Of a stretch of 64,000 bases of DNA, positions 1 through 9,100 are shown piece after piece (within the stretch, counting starts at the first letter, position 1; every line of letters begins with the position of its first letter). The DNA lies in NCBI RefSeq assembly GCF_012849055.1, contig NZ_CP051677.1, forward strand, positions 2,618,501 through 2,682,500. The letters are read 5' to 3'. Position numbers and translations under genes: made by a program. Under the pieces are notes generated by a model. That model was not told the origin of the DNA. It was given only the letters and a program-made list of their open reading frames with translations, and searched no databases. The DNA comes from Spirosoma rhododendri (GTDB lineage: Bacteria; Bacteroidota; Bacteroidia; Cytophagales; Spirosomataceae).

Positions 1-1183
1 GCGCGTAGGTGCTAAACGACATCGGCGCGGCTGGGGACACGCCCTGTTGTTGCGACAATGTCTGCCAGACGGCATATTCGGCATTCATCGCGCTGAGCCT
101 GGTTGTATACGCGTCGTAGCTGCTACGGATTGACGAGTAGCCGATGACACTTGCCGTAATCGCAGCCGCCCCGATCACGATTTGCAGCCAGGCTACGATT
201 GGTTTTGGACGATTGCCTCCTGTAACAGTACCTGGTGGTGGCAGCTTTTTACCCACACGTTGGAACGGAATACTGGTATTATCGATGCGGGTGAAGGCAA
301 GTTGCTGGTCGTTGTCTGTCAGTGTGATCCGTAAGCTCGTTTGGTCGGCGATGACCGCACCACTGCGCTGATAGGCTCCGACTGGTACGGCTGACGTCGA
401 CGACCGAATGACGTTGAAATACGATTGATCCCATTTTACCAGCAGCGAATCAGCCAGCCCGTCCATGCGTCGGAACGTTGTTTCGTCGCCCTTGATAGCC
501 GGTAGTTTGACTGATTCGAGCGCAGTTATAATGGGCTTAGTCAACTCGCTCACCCCTTCGCCGGGTTGAGGAAATGCCAGGCGCGTAATATACGTGCGCC
601 ACTTACCGTCTACCTTTTCGGGGCGCAGTTCTGCTACACGTTGATTAGGCTGGTACAGTGTATCTGAATCCGATCGTTTTCCTTTGAAGGTTGATAGAAA
701 GAAGACTTTGATGTAAGGGTGTTCTTTACCCTGCTGTATGGCCGTTGCAATCTGTTGAGTAAAAGCAATGGTTGCTTGGGGCGTGGTCTTTACGTAAAAC
801 AGACCCAAATCCCGCAGGTAGCGGTCAACTTGCAGGTCGGCGGTGGTCGATGCACTCCGGTGTCTGGGGTCGATATCATCTTCGATTACGACGGCATCGT
901 TCAGAAACAGTTTGTTCTGATTGGGTAAGTAGCAGTTTTCGATGATGGTGGTACGCTCCGATTCAGTCAGGCTGGTATCGGTCAGCATATTGAGCGTTGC
1001 TTCCAGCTCCTTGATTGTGTTCTTTGCCTGAAACGTGATTTCATCCCGGTCGCGTTTGTTAGCAATAATGCCCGTACCGCTCGTGACTTTCGCCACATAT
1101 ACTTTGGCCGTGTTCTTCTGCGCTACCGACGCGCCGGAAAAGCCACACAGTACAAGTAAGAGGAGTATAAGTTTGTGTCTCAT
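1..1183 (-). CDS. Membrane-anchored exported protein, unknown function (3' end outside window)
   Basis: Open frame of about 394 codons that runs off the left edge, so the C-terminus is missing. It starts with a signal peptide (MRHKLILLLLLVLCGF, cleaved near ASVAQ). Near residue 340-360 there is a hydrophobic stretch (WLQIVIGAAAITASVIGY) that reads as a transmembrane helix, followed by a polar, coiled-coil-like segment. I recognise no catalytic motif or named domain. The start overlaps the stop of the upstream gene as ATGA, which implies translational coupling and membership of the five-gene minus-strand operon. The product is probably an envelope component acting with the OmpA-like and lipoprotein members. 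The reading frame is secure; function is unknown. Confidence 0.75.
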   Translation of the reverse strand, partial: MRHKLILLLLVLCGFSGASVAQKNTAKVYVAKVTSGTGIIANKRDRDEITFQAKNTIKELEATLNMLTDTSLTESERTTIIENCYLPNQNKLFLNDAVVIEDDIDPRHRSASTTADLQVDRYLRDLGLFYVKTTPQATIAFTQQIATAIQQGKEHPYIKVFFLSTFKGKRSDSDTLYQPNQRVAELRPEKVDGKWRTYITRLAFPQPGEGVSELTKPIITALESVKLPAIKGDETTFRRMDGLADSLLVKWDQSYFNVIRSSTSAVPVGAYQRSGAVIADQTSLRITLTDNDQQLAFTRIDNTSIPFQRVGKKLPPPGTVTGGNRPKPIVAWLQIVIGAAAITASVIGYSSIRSSYDAYTTRLSAMNAEYAVWQTLSQQQGVSPAAPMSFSTYA

Positions 1184-2109
1184 AAGCAGTTGGCGTATAT
1201 AGTTCGTTGCTGAGCACCGTCGCTGCGGGCGTAGCCGAACAGGTAGCGTGCCTGGTTGTACGCGTTCCGGTAGGTAAGCGTGCGGGCCTGCGTGACTCGC
1301 CCGCCAACTGTCTGCTGAACAGCTACCGAGGTCAGGTTATGCACGTTCATATGGCCCCCCATGTCTACGATGGGTATGCCGCGCAGCCGGAGCTGTGTTT
1401 TATCCCAATACGGCTCGTTGTCGTAAGTGTAGGTGGTTTTCGTTTCGGCGGTACCGGCAAGGGTCGTCTCGCTGATGAGTTGTCCCTGACTGTCGAAGGT
1501 GCTAGCAACGCGGGCGCCGTTTTTAAACAGCTTCGATACTATCTTACCGTTGGTCACTTGTGCTGAAGTCAACTGGTCCGGGTCCTGATAATCGGTCAGC
1601 TTGCCCGATGTGTCGAAGGTGTACTGGCGCAGTACTGTCTTTTGGCTGTTGCTCTCCTTGTAAGTTTTCAGCTTGCCATTGTCGTACTCGTAATCGAGGT
1701 AGCCCGTAATCTGACCCGACTGGTAGTCCTTAACGACCACCTGCCGAATTAGCCCATCTTGGTACGAATAGTCGTAGCTACGTCGCTCAGTTGATCGGCC
1801 GAGCCGATCCTGCTGATCCACCCGGATCGTCAGATAGTGATCGGCGTTGTAGGAATAAGTCTGGCGTAAACGGGTATTCAGTGTATCCAGCCACCAACGC
1901 CGGAAGTGACTTTCGGTCAGGCTACCGAAAGCGTCGTAGGTAAACGTTGTCGTATCGTGTACGTTTTCTTCAACGGCTGCTATCTGATAAATCTGGCAGG
2001 TTAGTGGAATGGCTGATTTGGGCACGGCGGGTTCCTGATGACAGCCGATGTTGACACCGGTCAATGCTATTAGCAAGCCCAATGCTCTAATTGCGTAACG
2101 TTTCCTCAT
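1180..2109 (-). CDS. YD-repeat (RHS-like) lipoprotein
   Basis: 309 residues. The N-terminus is a lipoprotein signal with the lipobox region LTGVNIGC, so the mature protein should be lipid-anchored in the envelope. The body contains spaced tyrosine-aspartate units (YTYDNEPYWDK, YTFDTSGKLTDY, YSYNADHYL, YDYSYQDGLI), the pattern of RHS/YD repeats that form curled beta-strand shells or carbohydrate-binding surfaces. It is far shorter than RHS toxins and has no toxin tip or self-cleavage motif, so it is unlikely to be a polymorphic toxin. Its start overlaps the OmpA gene's stop by ATGA, and its own stop overlaps the next gene's start, so it is translationally coupled on both sides. Function is inferred to be structural or adhesive. 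Confidence 0.75.
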   Translation of the reverse strand: MRKRYAIRALGLLIALTGVNIGCHQEPAVPKSAIPLTCQIYQIAAVEENVHDTTTFTYDAFGSLTESHFRRWWLDTLNTRLRQTYSYNADHYLTIRVDQQDRLGRSTERRSYDYSYQDGLIRQVVVKDYQSGQITGYLDYEYDNGKLKTYKESNSQKTVLRQYTFDTSGKLTDYQDPDQLTSAQVTNGKIVSKLFKNGARVASTFDSQGQLISETTLAGTAETKTTYTYDNEPYWDKTQLRLRGIPIVDMGGHMNVHNLTSVAVQQTVGGRVTQARTLTYRNAYNQARYLFGYARSDGAQQRTIYANCL

Positions 2110-3458
2110 CGAGTAGAAATTAATTTCAGCGATACCCGTCGGTTGCGGGCTTTATTGATTTCAGTGTCGTTTGTTGCTAGTGGCTGATTACCGCCAAGCC
2201 CGGCTTTGATGAACCGGTCGTCGTCGACGCCCTGCCGGGCCAGAAAGCTGGCCGTTACCATGGCTCGGTACATCGATAGCGTCTGATTCAGCGAAGGCGT
2301 ACCCACGTTGTCTGTGTGGCCGGTAATCTCCAGCGTATAGTCCGGGTGCGTTTTCATGTACTGTGCCACCTGCTGCAATACGCGTTGCGAATCGGGTCTG
2401 AGCACATAGCTGCTCTGCTCGAAGTAGATCATTGGAATCGAATCAATCGACAACAGCGACGGGGCCAACTCGTGGTTACGTACCGATGGCTCCGGTGCGG
2501 TAGCGGGCCGAGGGGATTTTACAATAGCAATAGTATCGGCACTCTTGGTGAACGAAGTCCAGTTCAGGCCACTACGGAGGTCGACTGTTCGCTGTACGGC
2601 GTGTTTGCCGTACCCTATACTTAATTCGTACTGACCGGGCAGCAGGTCGTAGGCCGCAAATCGACCGGGTTGTAGGACTGTCAACGGTACGATTTGCTGG
2701 CCGACCCGAATCATGCAACGGGTAGCTCCTTTGGCCTCAACGGCTAATAGTGTCAGGGTACGATTCATTGGAATCGCGTGCTTAACCGATGAACCACCCA
2801 ACTGCTCAATGACCAGGTTGCCCGCGTAAGGTTCATAATCAGAGGCTGAAGCTTCGAGGGCAACAATGTCGCGCTCCCGAAACGCGAGTGATACTTGGCC
2901 CGAGGCATTGGTTGTCAGGCAGGTTTTGCGCCCTGATTTTGTGAAGAAAAAACAAACGGTTGCTGGTAATGGCGTATTACGGGTAGCGTCGAAGACCCGA
3001 AATATACCGCGTTGTACACCAGCCGTATCGTGCCCCGCCGAACGCGTTTCGTTGTCCTGCACATACGCTGTCTGCTCAGTCTGCCGGTAGGGTTTATTCT
3101 TTGCCTGTTCTGTCACGGGCAGGAGCGGTATAATCACTACGACAGACGCCTTACCAGTCGACCGCTGAATCGGAATCAACCGTGACTGATAGGCAGCACA
3201 TTCTACCAGCAAGGTCGTTGCTGCGTAGGGCAGGGTTCCGGAGAACTTGCCAGAATCAGCACTCAAACTTACCTGCACGTTTCCCGTTGGGGTTTTTGCT
3301 GTAAGGCGACAGTTACCCAACGGTCGTTTCGTGCTGTGATCGATCAGTACCCCCGATAGTGAAATCCCCGCAGGCTCAGCAGGTTGCTGAGCAACGGCAG
3401 GGAAAACCGACAGGGTGAGTAATACTGCGGCAAGCCATCTATATATAAGGCTTACCAT
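2106..3458 (-). CDS. OmpA-family protein with carboxypeptidase-regulatory-like N-terminal domain
   Basis: 450 residues. Signal peptide ending near VFPAVAQQ. Residues about 30-110 resemble a carboxypeptidase regulatory-like beta-sandwich (ISLSGVLIDHSTKRPLGNC), and a second such unit is plausible around 150-220. The C-terminal ~100 residues are an OmpA/MotB peptidoglycan-binding domain, with ITGHTDNVGTPSLNQ and NKARNRRVSLKLI carrying the conserved Asp and Arg contacts. The protein should anchor the operon's complex to peptidoglycan. The order of a regulatory-like domain before OmpA_C resembles a shortened PorE of the T9SS, but no TPR or WD40 region is present, so PorE identity is not supported. 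The start lies directly against the upstream stop with no gap. Confidence 0.85.
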   Translation of the reverse strand: MVSLIYRWLAAVLLTLSVFPAVAQQPAEPAGISLSGVLIDHSTKRPLGNCRLTAKTPTGNVQVSLSADSGKFSGTLPYAATTLLVECAAYQSRLIPIQRSTGKASVVVIIPLLPVTEQAKNKPYRQTEQTAYVQDNETRSAGHDTAGVQRGIFRVFDATRNTPLPATVCFFFTKSGRKTCLTTNASGQVSLAFRERDIVALEASASDYEPYAGNLVIEQLGGSSVKHAIPMNRTLTLLAVEAKGATRCMIRVGQQIVPLTVLQPGRFAAYDLLPGQYELSIGYGKHAVQRTVDLRSGLNWTSFTKSADTIAIVKSPRPATAPEPSVRNHELAPSLLSIDSIPMIYFEQSSYVLRPDSQRVLQQVAQYMKTHPDYTLEITGHTDNVGTPSLNQTLSMYRAMVTASFLARQGVDDDRFIKAGLGGNQPLATNDTEINKARNRRVSLKLISTR

Positions 3459-4607
3459 TTACTGATGAGCTACACTAATGGATCCCAGAAGAAGATCCCA
3501 GGTTACTACCTCCTCTCCGTCCTGAGTCTTTATACCCCTTTTTAATTTGACCCGGACATTTTTATCAGTGTAATCAATGTACTTCACCCGACCATTGCTG
3601 CTACCTGTAAATTTCTGCGAACCTGAGATGAGGCCGTAATAACTGCCGTCGACTGCTTGGGTTAATTCTTTTATAAAATTTACTTCGCTCCATTCTATTT
3701 TGGTGGAGCTATAGGATATGAGTTTGAGTCTGTTCAAGTATTCAGTTATGGTATATTTTCTAGATCCAGGCTGGCTTGTGGACGTTACTTCCATCGTAGA
3801 ACCTTCCATGAACAGTTCACAAGCGTTTCTAATTGCTTCATCACGGACGGTAGTAGGCAGCGATTTGTTCGTAATGACATTTAGATAAGCGACGAACTCG
3901 TTTACCTTCTGAAGTGATTTTTTTCTGTATAACTGCTGCTGACTAGGGCTAAGACTATATTTTGCTGCAATATCAACTTCTGTTTGTTTTATAACGACTG
4001 ACGAGTCGTTGCGCGGTGGATTTTCACTCGCCTTTTCTGGTCCAGAAGAAATTTCGGGCTTGGTCTGTACCGACTTGGGAGAAGCATTGGGCCTGATGCG
4101 ATCATGTACGGCCTCTAGCAGCGGGGATACCTCGCCATAGTCGGGGCGCAGGATGGTGTGATGCCCGTCACGGTGCAGGATGGCCACTAGTTCCCCTTTT
4201 GAGATCGAGCCGGATTTGCCCTCGAGTGTGTTGTAGTTGACCAACTGATCGCTTTCGTAGGCAATCATGGCCGGAATCACTTTCAGTGGCACGGCCTGAA
4301 TCAGGTAGTCACGGTCGTCGTTGCGGGGTGGAGCGGCCAGAAACGTCTTGAGTTGTTCCTGTGCTTTTGTTGTATTGGTGCTCAGTTCGTTGATAACCAG
4401 ATAATTGCCGTTGCTGGTAAAAGCAAACAGAATATTCTCCCGCTTGAACGTCTGCGTCTTGCCGTTGATGGTGAACGATACTTTGTCGTCCTGAACGTCG
4501 GTCAGGCGTGCGTCGGGTAATTGGTGCCCGTTTTTGGTGTAGATGGCGTCCTGCGCGAGCGCGCTGCCAGACAGGCCCAGTAAGATGGACAGTAGAAGGT
4601 GCTTCAT
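3459..4607 (-). CDS. Secreted protein of unknown function
   Basis: 382 residues with a clear signal peptide (MKHLLLSILLGLSGSALAQ). Residues about 20-60 look like the short SH3-like beta unit common in Bacteroidetes exported proteins (YTKNGHQLPDARLTDV followed by VSFTINGKTQTFKRENILF). A polar, low-complexity linker rich in Pro, Lys and Glu follows near residues 175-205. The C-terminal half has no motif I recognise. The middle of this gene is more AT-rich than its neighbours around 3650-4000, possibly marking a faster-evolving domain. It sits second in the five-gene operon, 21 bases after the lipoprotein gene and abutting the OmpA gene. Probably a periplasmic partner of that complex; function unknown. 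Confidence 0.75.
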   Translation of the reverse strand: MKHLLLSILLGLSGSALAQDAIYTKNGHQLPDARLTDVQDDKVSFTINGKTQTFKRENILFAFTSNGNYLVINELSTNTTKAQEQLKTFLAAPPRNDDRDYLIQAVPLKVIPAMIAYESDQLVNYNTLEGKSGSISKGELVAILHRDGHHTILRPDYGEVSPLLEAVHDRIRPNASPKSVQTKPEISSGPEKASENPPRNDSSVVIKQTEVDIAAKYSLSPSQQQLYRKKSLQKVNEFVAYLNVITNKSLPTTVRDEAIRNACELFMEGSTMEVTSTSQPGSRKYTITEYLNRLKLISYSSTKIEWSEVNFIKELTQAVDGSYYGLISGSQKFTGSSNGRVKYIDYTDKNVRVKLKRGIKTQDGEEVVTWDLLLGSISVAHQ

Positions 4608-4628
4608 AGATGTGGGGTTACTTGTAAA

Positions 4629-5450
4629 CTAGCGCATCGTTTTGACCAGCTGATGCGTAGCATCGACGATGAACGCTTCCAGTTCGTCCTGGTCCAGCGT
4701 TTCGTACGGCTTAGTCTTCTGCTTGCGACGCGCTTCTTCTTTTAGCTTCAGCAAAGCAGGGTTCAGAAACAGGCCCGATGAGCCGACTTTTTTGTACAGG
4801 CCGGGGCAGCCATTCAGGCAGGGAGTGTAGTGGAGTTTGTACGAGCCAACGATCTCGTTCGACTTGACGTGTATCAGTTTGAACTCGACGGAAGCGCCCC
4901 GCATGTCGCGATACTCATTGATGATCCGCTGCTGATCGTCGGGCTGCGTGTAGCATACATTGGTGGTGTAGCCAATGGCATCATCGAGCCGGACGAGTTC
5001 GAGGATGAGATCGGTGTTGGTCAGCGAACTGATTTTCGAGTAATCAGGCCGTTGATTGGCCTCCAGTACTTCGTTGAAAAGTGCCCGGTCGCGTACGCTG
5101 AATCCCTCCCGGAAGAGCTGTTTCTCGATAGCGTTGTACAACGATACTTCGTCGTACTGAAAAGCGTCGGACGGTTCGTCAAACCCTATCCGTTTGGCCT
5201 GCTTCTTCTGACTGGCTACGCGATCAATTGGCGAATTGCTGTTGGCCTGCGTGTTTGTAATGCCCGTGCGTGTGTTGGGAACGCGGAGTACTATACGTGG
5301 CGACTTATTGACGAGCATAATCTCGGTCAATATATCAGCTGATGTAAGTTCCGGAGCCTTTTGCGAGAAACGAACGACAGCTTTTTTGGTACAACTAAAC
5401 TGAATAGTGACGAGTAATGAAAAAACGGCAAGCCGGTAAAAAAACTTCAT
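4629..5450 (-). CDS. Lipoprotein of unknown function, first gene of envelope operon
   Basis: 273 residues. The N-terminus MKFFYRLAVFSLLVTIQFSC ends in a lipobox cysteine at residue 20, so it is a predicted lipoprotein. The body contains segments such as LYNAIEKQLFREGFSVRDRALFNEVL and TDLILELVRLDD, which resemble proteins that gather a CsgG-like or curli-assembly fold, but I cannot confirm that family. It also contains ASVEFKLIHVKSNEIVGSYKLHY, again similar in style to CsgG-like lipoproteins. It is the promoter-proximal gene of the five-gene minus-strand operon, with a 700-base divergent promoter region upstream. If CsgG-like, it could form or assist an outer-membrane pore, which would make the operon a secretion-type system; this is inference. 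Confidence 0.7.
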   Translation of the reverse strand: MKFFYRLAVFSLLVTIQFSCTKKAVVRFSQKAPELTSADILTEIMLVNKSPRIVLRVPNTRTGITNTQANSNSPIDRVASQKKQAKRIGFDEPSDAFQYDEVSLYNAIEKQLFREGFSVRDRALFNEVLEANQRPDYSKISSLTNTDLILELVRLDDAIGYTTNVCYTQPDDQQRIINEYRDMRGASVEFKLIHVKSNEIVGSYKLHYTPCLNGCPGLYKKVGSSGLFLNPALLKLKEEARRKQKTKPYETLDQDELEAFIVDATHQLVKTMR

Positions 5451-5697
5451 ATGGATAAGGTTGGGGCGGATGAATAATGAATGTACACAAGTTCGTCAAA
5501 ACAGTATATATTTTACAGAGTAGCCAATCTGGCTATTGTATACTTATTTGATGAAGATGGTAGTTGAACAGAGTTTGCAAGTTAATAAAGGAGTCTATCA
5601 ACATAGAGACTACTTTTACATATTCGTTGATTTACGGGCAACGATTTAGTGAGCGGTAAGCCAGACACCTATTAAAACTTGAATGATAAGTAGTTAT

Positions 5698-5733
5698 CAG
5701 CCCATGATTCTCCGGACTGATAATCATGGGCTG
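5698..5733. repeat. Perfect 12-bp inverted repeat, 12-base loop
   Basis: Arms CAGCCCATGATT (5698-5709) and AATCATGGGCTG (5722-5733) are perfect complements. No T-run follows on either strand, so a simple intrinsic terminator is not supported. It lies between divergent genes, where a terminator would have no obvious client. It could be a regulator site or an mRNA leader structure. Confidence 0.7.
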
Positions 5734-5855
5734 CTGTATCTGGGGCGAAAAACTGAGGCATATCTATATATACCAGACATCAGTCGACCAGGTGACTAGA
5801 CACAAGTTCTGTTTACGTTTCCAATGTAATCCGAACGAACTGTCCGATACTTTCT

Positions 5856-5889
5856 AATACCAACACGAAGCAGGCTTTGTGTTGGTATT
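5856..5889. repeat. 15-bp inverted repeat with 4-base loop
   Basis: AATACCAACACGAAG (5856-5870) pairs with CTTTGTGTTGGTATT (5875-5889) through 14 Watson-Crick pairs and one G-T pair, leaving the loop CAGG. It is about 300 bases upstream of the T9SS lectin gene and lacks a T-run. A cis-regulatory palindrome or leader hairpin is possible. Confidence 0.7.
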
Positions 5890-6171
5890 GGCGAGGTTAC
5901 CGACTTACATATGAATAGTGCCTGAGTATAAACCCTACTTATTGTTGTAGTAGAAGCCGCACTCGTCAAAAGGGGAGAAATTAGAGCAAAAACGCTGATC
6001 TCTTTCTAGTACTATATATTCTAACAATAGTGATTCCTATGTTTATATATTGTTAATTACTAGTTAACAAAAATAAAATTCTGTTAAATTTCATTTCTTA
6101 AAATATTTTAGATACTCAGTTCGCCGTATCTTCGTTCTCTCTCTTTAACCGAATAATAAATTTTATTGACA

Positions 6172-9100
6172 GTGAAATATTTTTTTACCGTAGCAAGTAC
6201 ATTGATTTTAGTGCTGGCTTTGTCGATACAAAGTTACTCGCAAACCAGACGATCAGTCCCTTTCTCCTTCAATCTATCCGCCAATGCGCAGACCAGCGCA
6301 GGCGTGTTTGCCAAAGATGGTACGCTGGTCAGAACTCTCTGGAGCGGAGTCTCGCTCAATGCCGGTGCTTACACCAAATATTGGGATGGGCTCGACGATA
6401 AGGGGCAGACGGCTGCCAACGCGACGTACGATATTCGGCTTATATCGAACAACGTTTCCTACACCTGGGAGGGCGTAATTGGTAACTCGTCGTTTGGTAA
6501 CAGTCAGGGCAACGGGCTGCAACGGGCTTTCATCCGTACCAAAGGTATGGCCATTGCGGGTGACTATGCGTATTACGGAGCTGGTTACGCCGAAGGGAAC
6601 CCGTCGCAGGCTCGGTTTGCGTTGTCGAATCCGCAACAACGTCTCGACTTTTTCCCGAAAGGCAGTACCGATCAGGCTACGCTTTTCGTAGCGACAGACG
6701 GTAAGCTTGTTTACTGGGCGGGCTATGATGGCTACGACAATGGTAATAAGTGGTTTGTGTTTGCTACGCGTACCGCCGACAATGGTGAGCAGTCGTTCGC
6801 GAACGGACAGGCGCTGAAAATGGCGATGGGCCGGACCTACGCGTCGGCAATCGACGTCATCAACGGAGCGGCCGGGGTAGTAACGGGAATGGCCGTTCAA
6901 AAAAACGGGAAGTACCTGTTTGTGTCGCACAAGAGCCGGCATCAGATACGGGTGCTGGATAAAACGACTGGTAACCTGGTGCAGTCGCTGTTTTTCAACG
7001 ATGCGGCCGGGCTGTCCGTCGATGGTCAGGATAATTTGTGGATCATCAACGGAAACACGGTTAGCCGATTCACGGTAAATAATGATGGGACGCTGAGTAA
7101 CGCGACGCTGTCGCTGTCGGGGTTGAATTCGCCGATGGCACTGGCCGTATCGCCCGATAATCAGACGGTAGTGGTTGCCGATGGTGGCGATAGTCAGCAG
7201 GTAAAGGCGTACAGCAACAGCACCGGTGCGTCAGTCTGGACACTTGGGCAGGCGGGTGGCTATCGAACCGATCCGACTGTTGCCAACGACAAATTTTACT
7301 TCTCCGATGCCAGCGGTGGTATCAACGACACGTTCGTCGCGTTTGCGCCCGATGGGTCGTTTTGGGTTGGGGATTCGGGTAATTACCGGGTGCAGCACTA
7401 TTCGGCAGGTCGCAGCTACATCGACCGGATCATGTACCTTCAAAACAACTACAGCAGCTTCATTGACCAGAATAACCCCAATCGGCTGTTCGCCGAATTT
7501 CTGGAATTCGCTGTCGATTATTCGAAGCCATTGGGTGGTACCAACGGTTCCTGGACGCTGGTGAAGAACTGGCGGGCAGCCATGCCGGCCAACTATTTCG
7601 AGTCGCTTACGATCAACCATACGTACATCACCAACATTTTTCGGGACGTACTGACGCTGTCCAATGGGCGGGTATACGGCTTTCTGCGTCGGTTCAACGA
7701 TAACAAGTGGGTGCTGGCTGAACTGCCTGCCAATGGACCGTTGCGTATAACAAAGATCGCGTTCGATGCCCAGAACCGCTACACTTACCACATCGCCAGC
7801 GACGGATCGCTGCGGCAGTCCGCCAACAATATAAACGGAACGTCGGGGTCGGTGGTCTGGGAATCGCGCCGGCTGACGGGCTTCGATGCTGATAACGATC
7901 CGGTCTGGGCACCCGCTACCTCATACGCCAGCGCGCCGGTCAACTCGGGTGGTGAGCCCATCAACTGGTACGGTGGACAAAGCCGTACGGGCGAGACGAC
8001 TTCGTCGGGTGTTGTGGTCTCCTTCGACGAGGGTAAAATCAACGGGCCTACGGGAGCCGGCTATCACCTGGGCGGGCTGCGGGTAGGCGACAACAAGTGG
8101 CTTTGGAAAACGGCGATGGCAACTACTGCCGCTTACAAAGGACCCTACCCTAACGACGGAGCTTACGACGTAGGAAATGGTGTGGAGTACGGTGGGGGCG
8201 GCATCGCCGTGCTGGACCGATCTATCTTCTGGAATTACCACGGCGAGTTCTGGAAAGGTAGTCAGGTCAACAAGTGGCAGCACGTATACGATAACGGGCT
8301 GTTGCTGGGTATTTTCGGGAAAACCGGCCCCGAAGTGAGGATCGAAGCGCCGGACGGCCGGCCGGTGGCGGGCATGGCTGGTAACGTGTATTTCGGAACG
8401 GCTGTGCGGGCGTCGAATGGCGTTACCTACCTGTACCACGGCGAAGAGTCGGGCTGGGGTGGCATACACCGCTGGCGCATCGACAATATGCAGTCTATTC
8501 AGGAGCAGGTTATCGGGCTTAAATCGCTCGACAGCTACGCGGTATCGACTACCACACCCGGTACGGAAGGCATCGATCTGCTCAGCGGGTTGTCGCCGTC
8601 GAGTGTATTGCAGGACGGAACGGCGGGCTGGAACCGAAACCCGGCTGCGGAGAATACGGCGGGAGCTGATAATAAATGGACGGCAAAAACCAGTATTATG
8701 AGTTATGATCGGTTTGCCAGCCCCGACCTATATGTGAATTTCTCAAAAGCGTCCACCCAGTACACCGTTACGCGCGATCTGGGCAACAACACCAACCTGG
8801 GTAGCTGGAGTTTGCAGGGCGTAATCAGCTTCGACAATACGAACCCCAACAACGGTACGCCCGGACAGTCGGATTCGGGTGGGTCGTATTTCGAGGTACT
8901 CGACAACGCCGGGAAAGTGCTGGCGCGGCTGTATAATCAGGTGTTTTTCGATCAGGCAGGTACGCCGGTTAAAACAATGGGTAACGGCCAGCAGATTGCG
9001 CAGGGCTATTATTTCGATCCCGCATCGGCCGTAGGTTCTGCCGCTGATGCCATAAACATCAGCCTGAGCAATGGGTCGCTGACTATCAAGTACCGGGATT

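Larger units (their letters stand above)
5451..6171. other. Divergent intergenic region with two hairpins
   Basis: About 715 bases between the envelope operon (minus) and the T9SS lectin gene (plus), with no ORF showing coding character. It holds two strong inverted repeats, listed separately, and an AT-rich stretch from about 6000 to 6120. A 7-of-8 match to the Bacteroidetes -7 element, TATCTTCG, lies at 6127-6134, about 40 bases before the plus-strand start. Confidence 0.7.

Noticed and set aside
1180..2109. RHS polymorphic toxin
   Set aside because: Too short, no toxin tip, no immunity gene and no self-cleavage motif.
2106..3458. PorE as an identity for the OmpA-family protein
   Set aside because: Domain order is similar, but the TPR and WD40 parts of PorE are missing and no other T9SS gene is adjacent.
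7231..8469. Several minus-strand open frames of 85-186 codons
   Set aside because: All are antisense to the T9SS lectin gene and show no domain.
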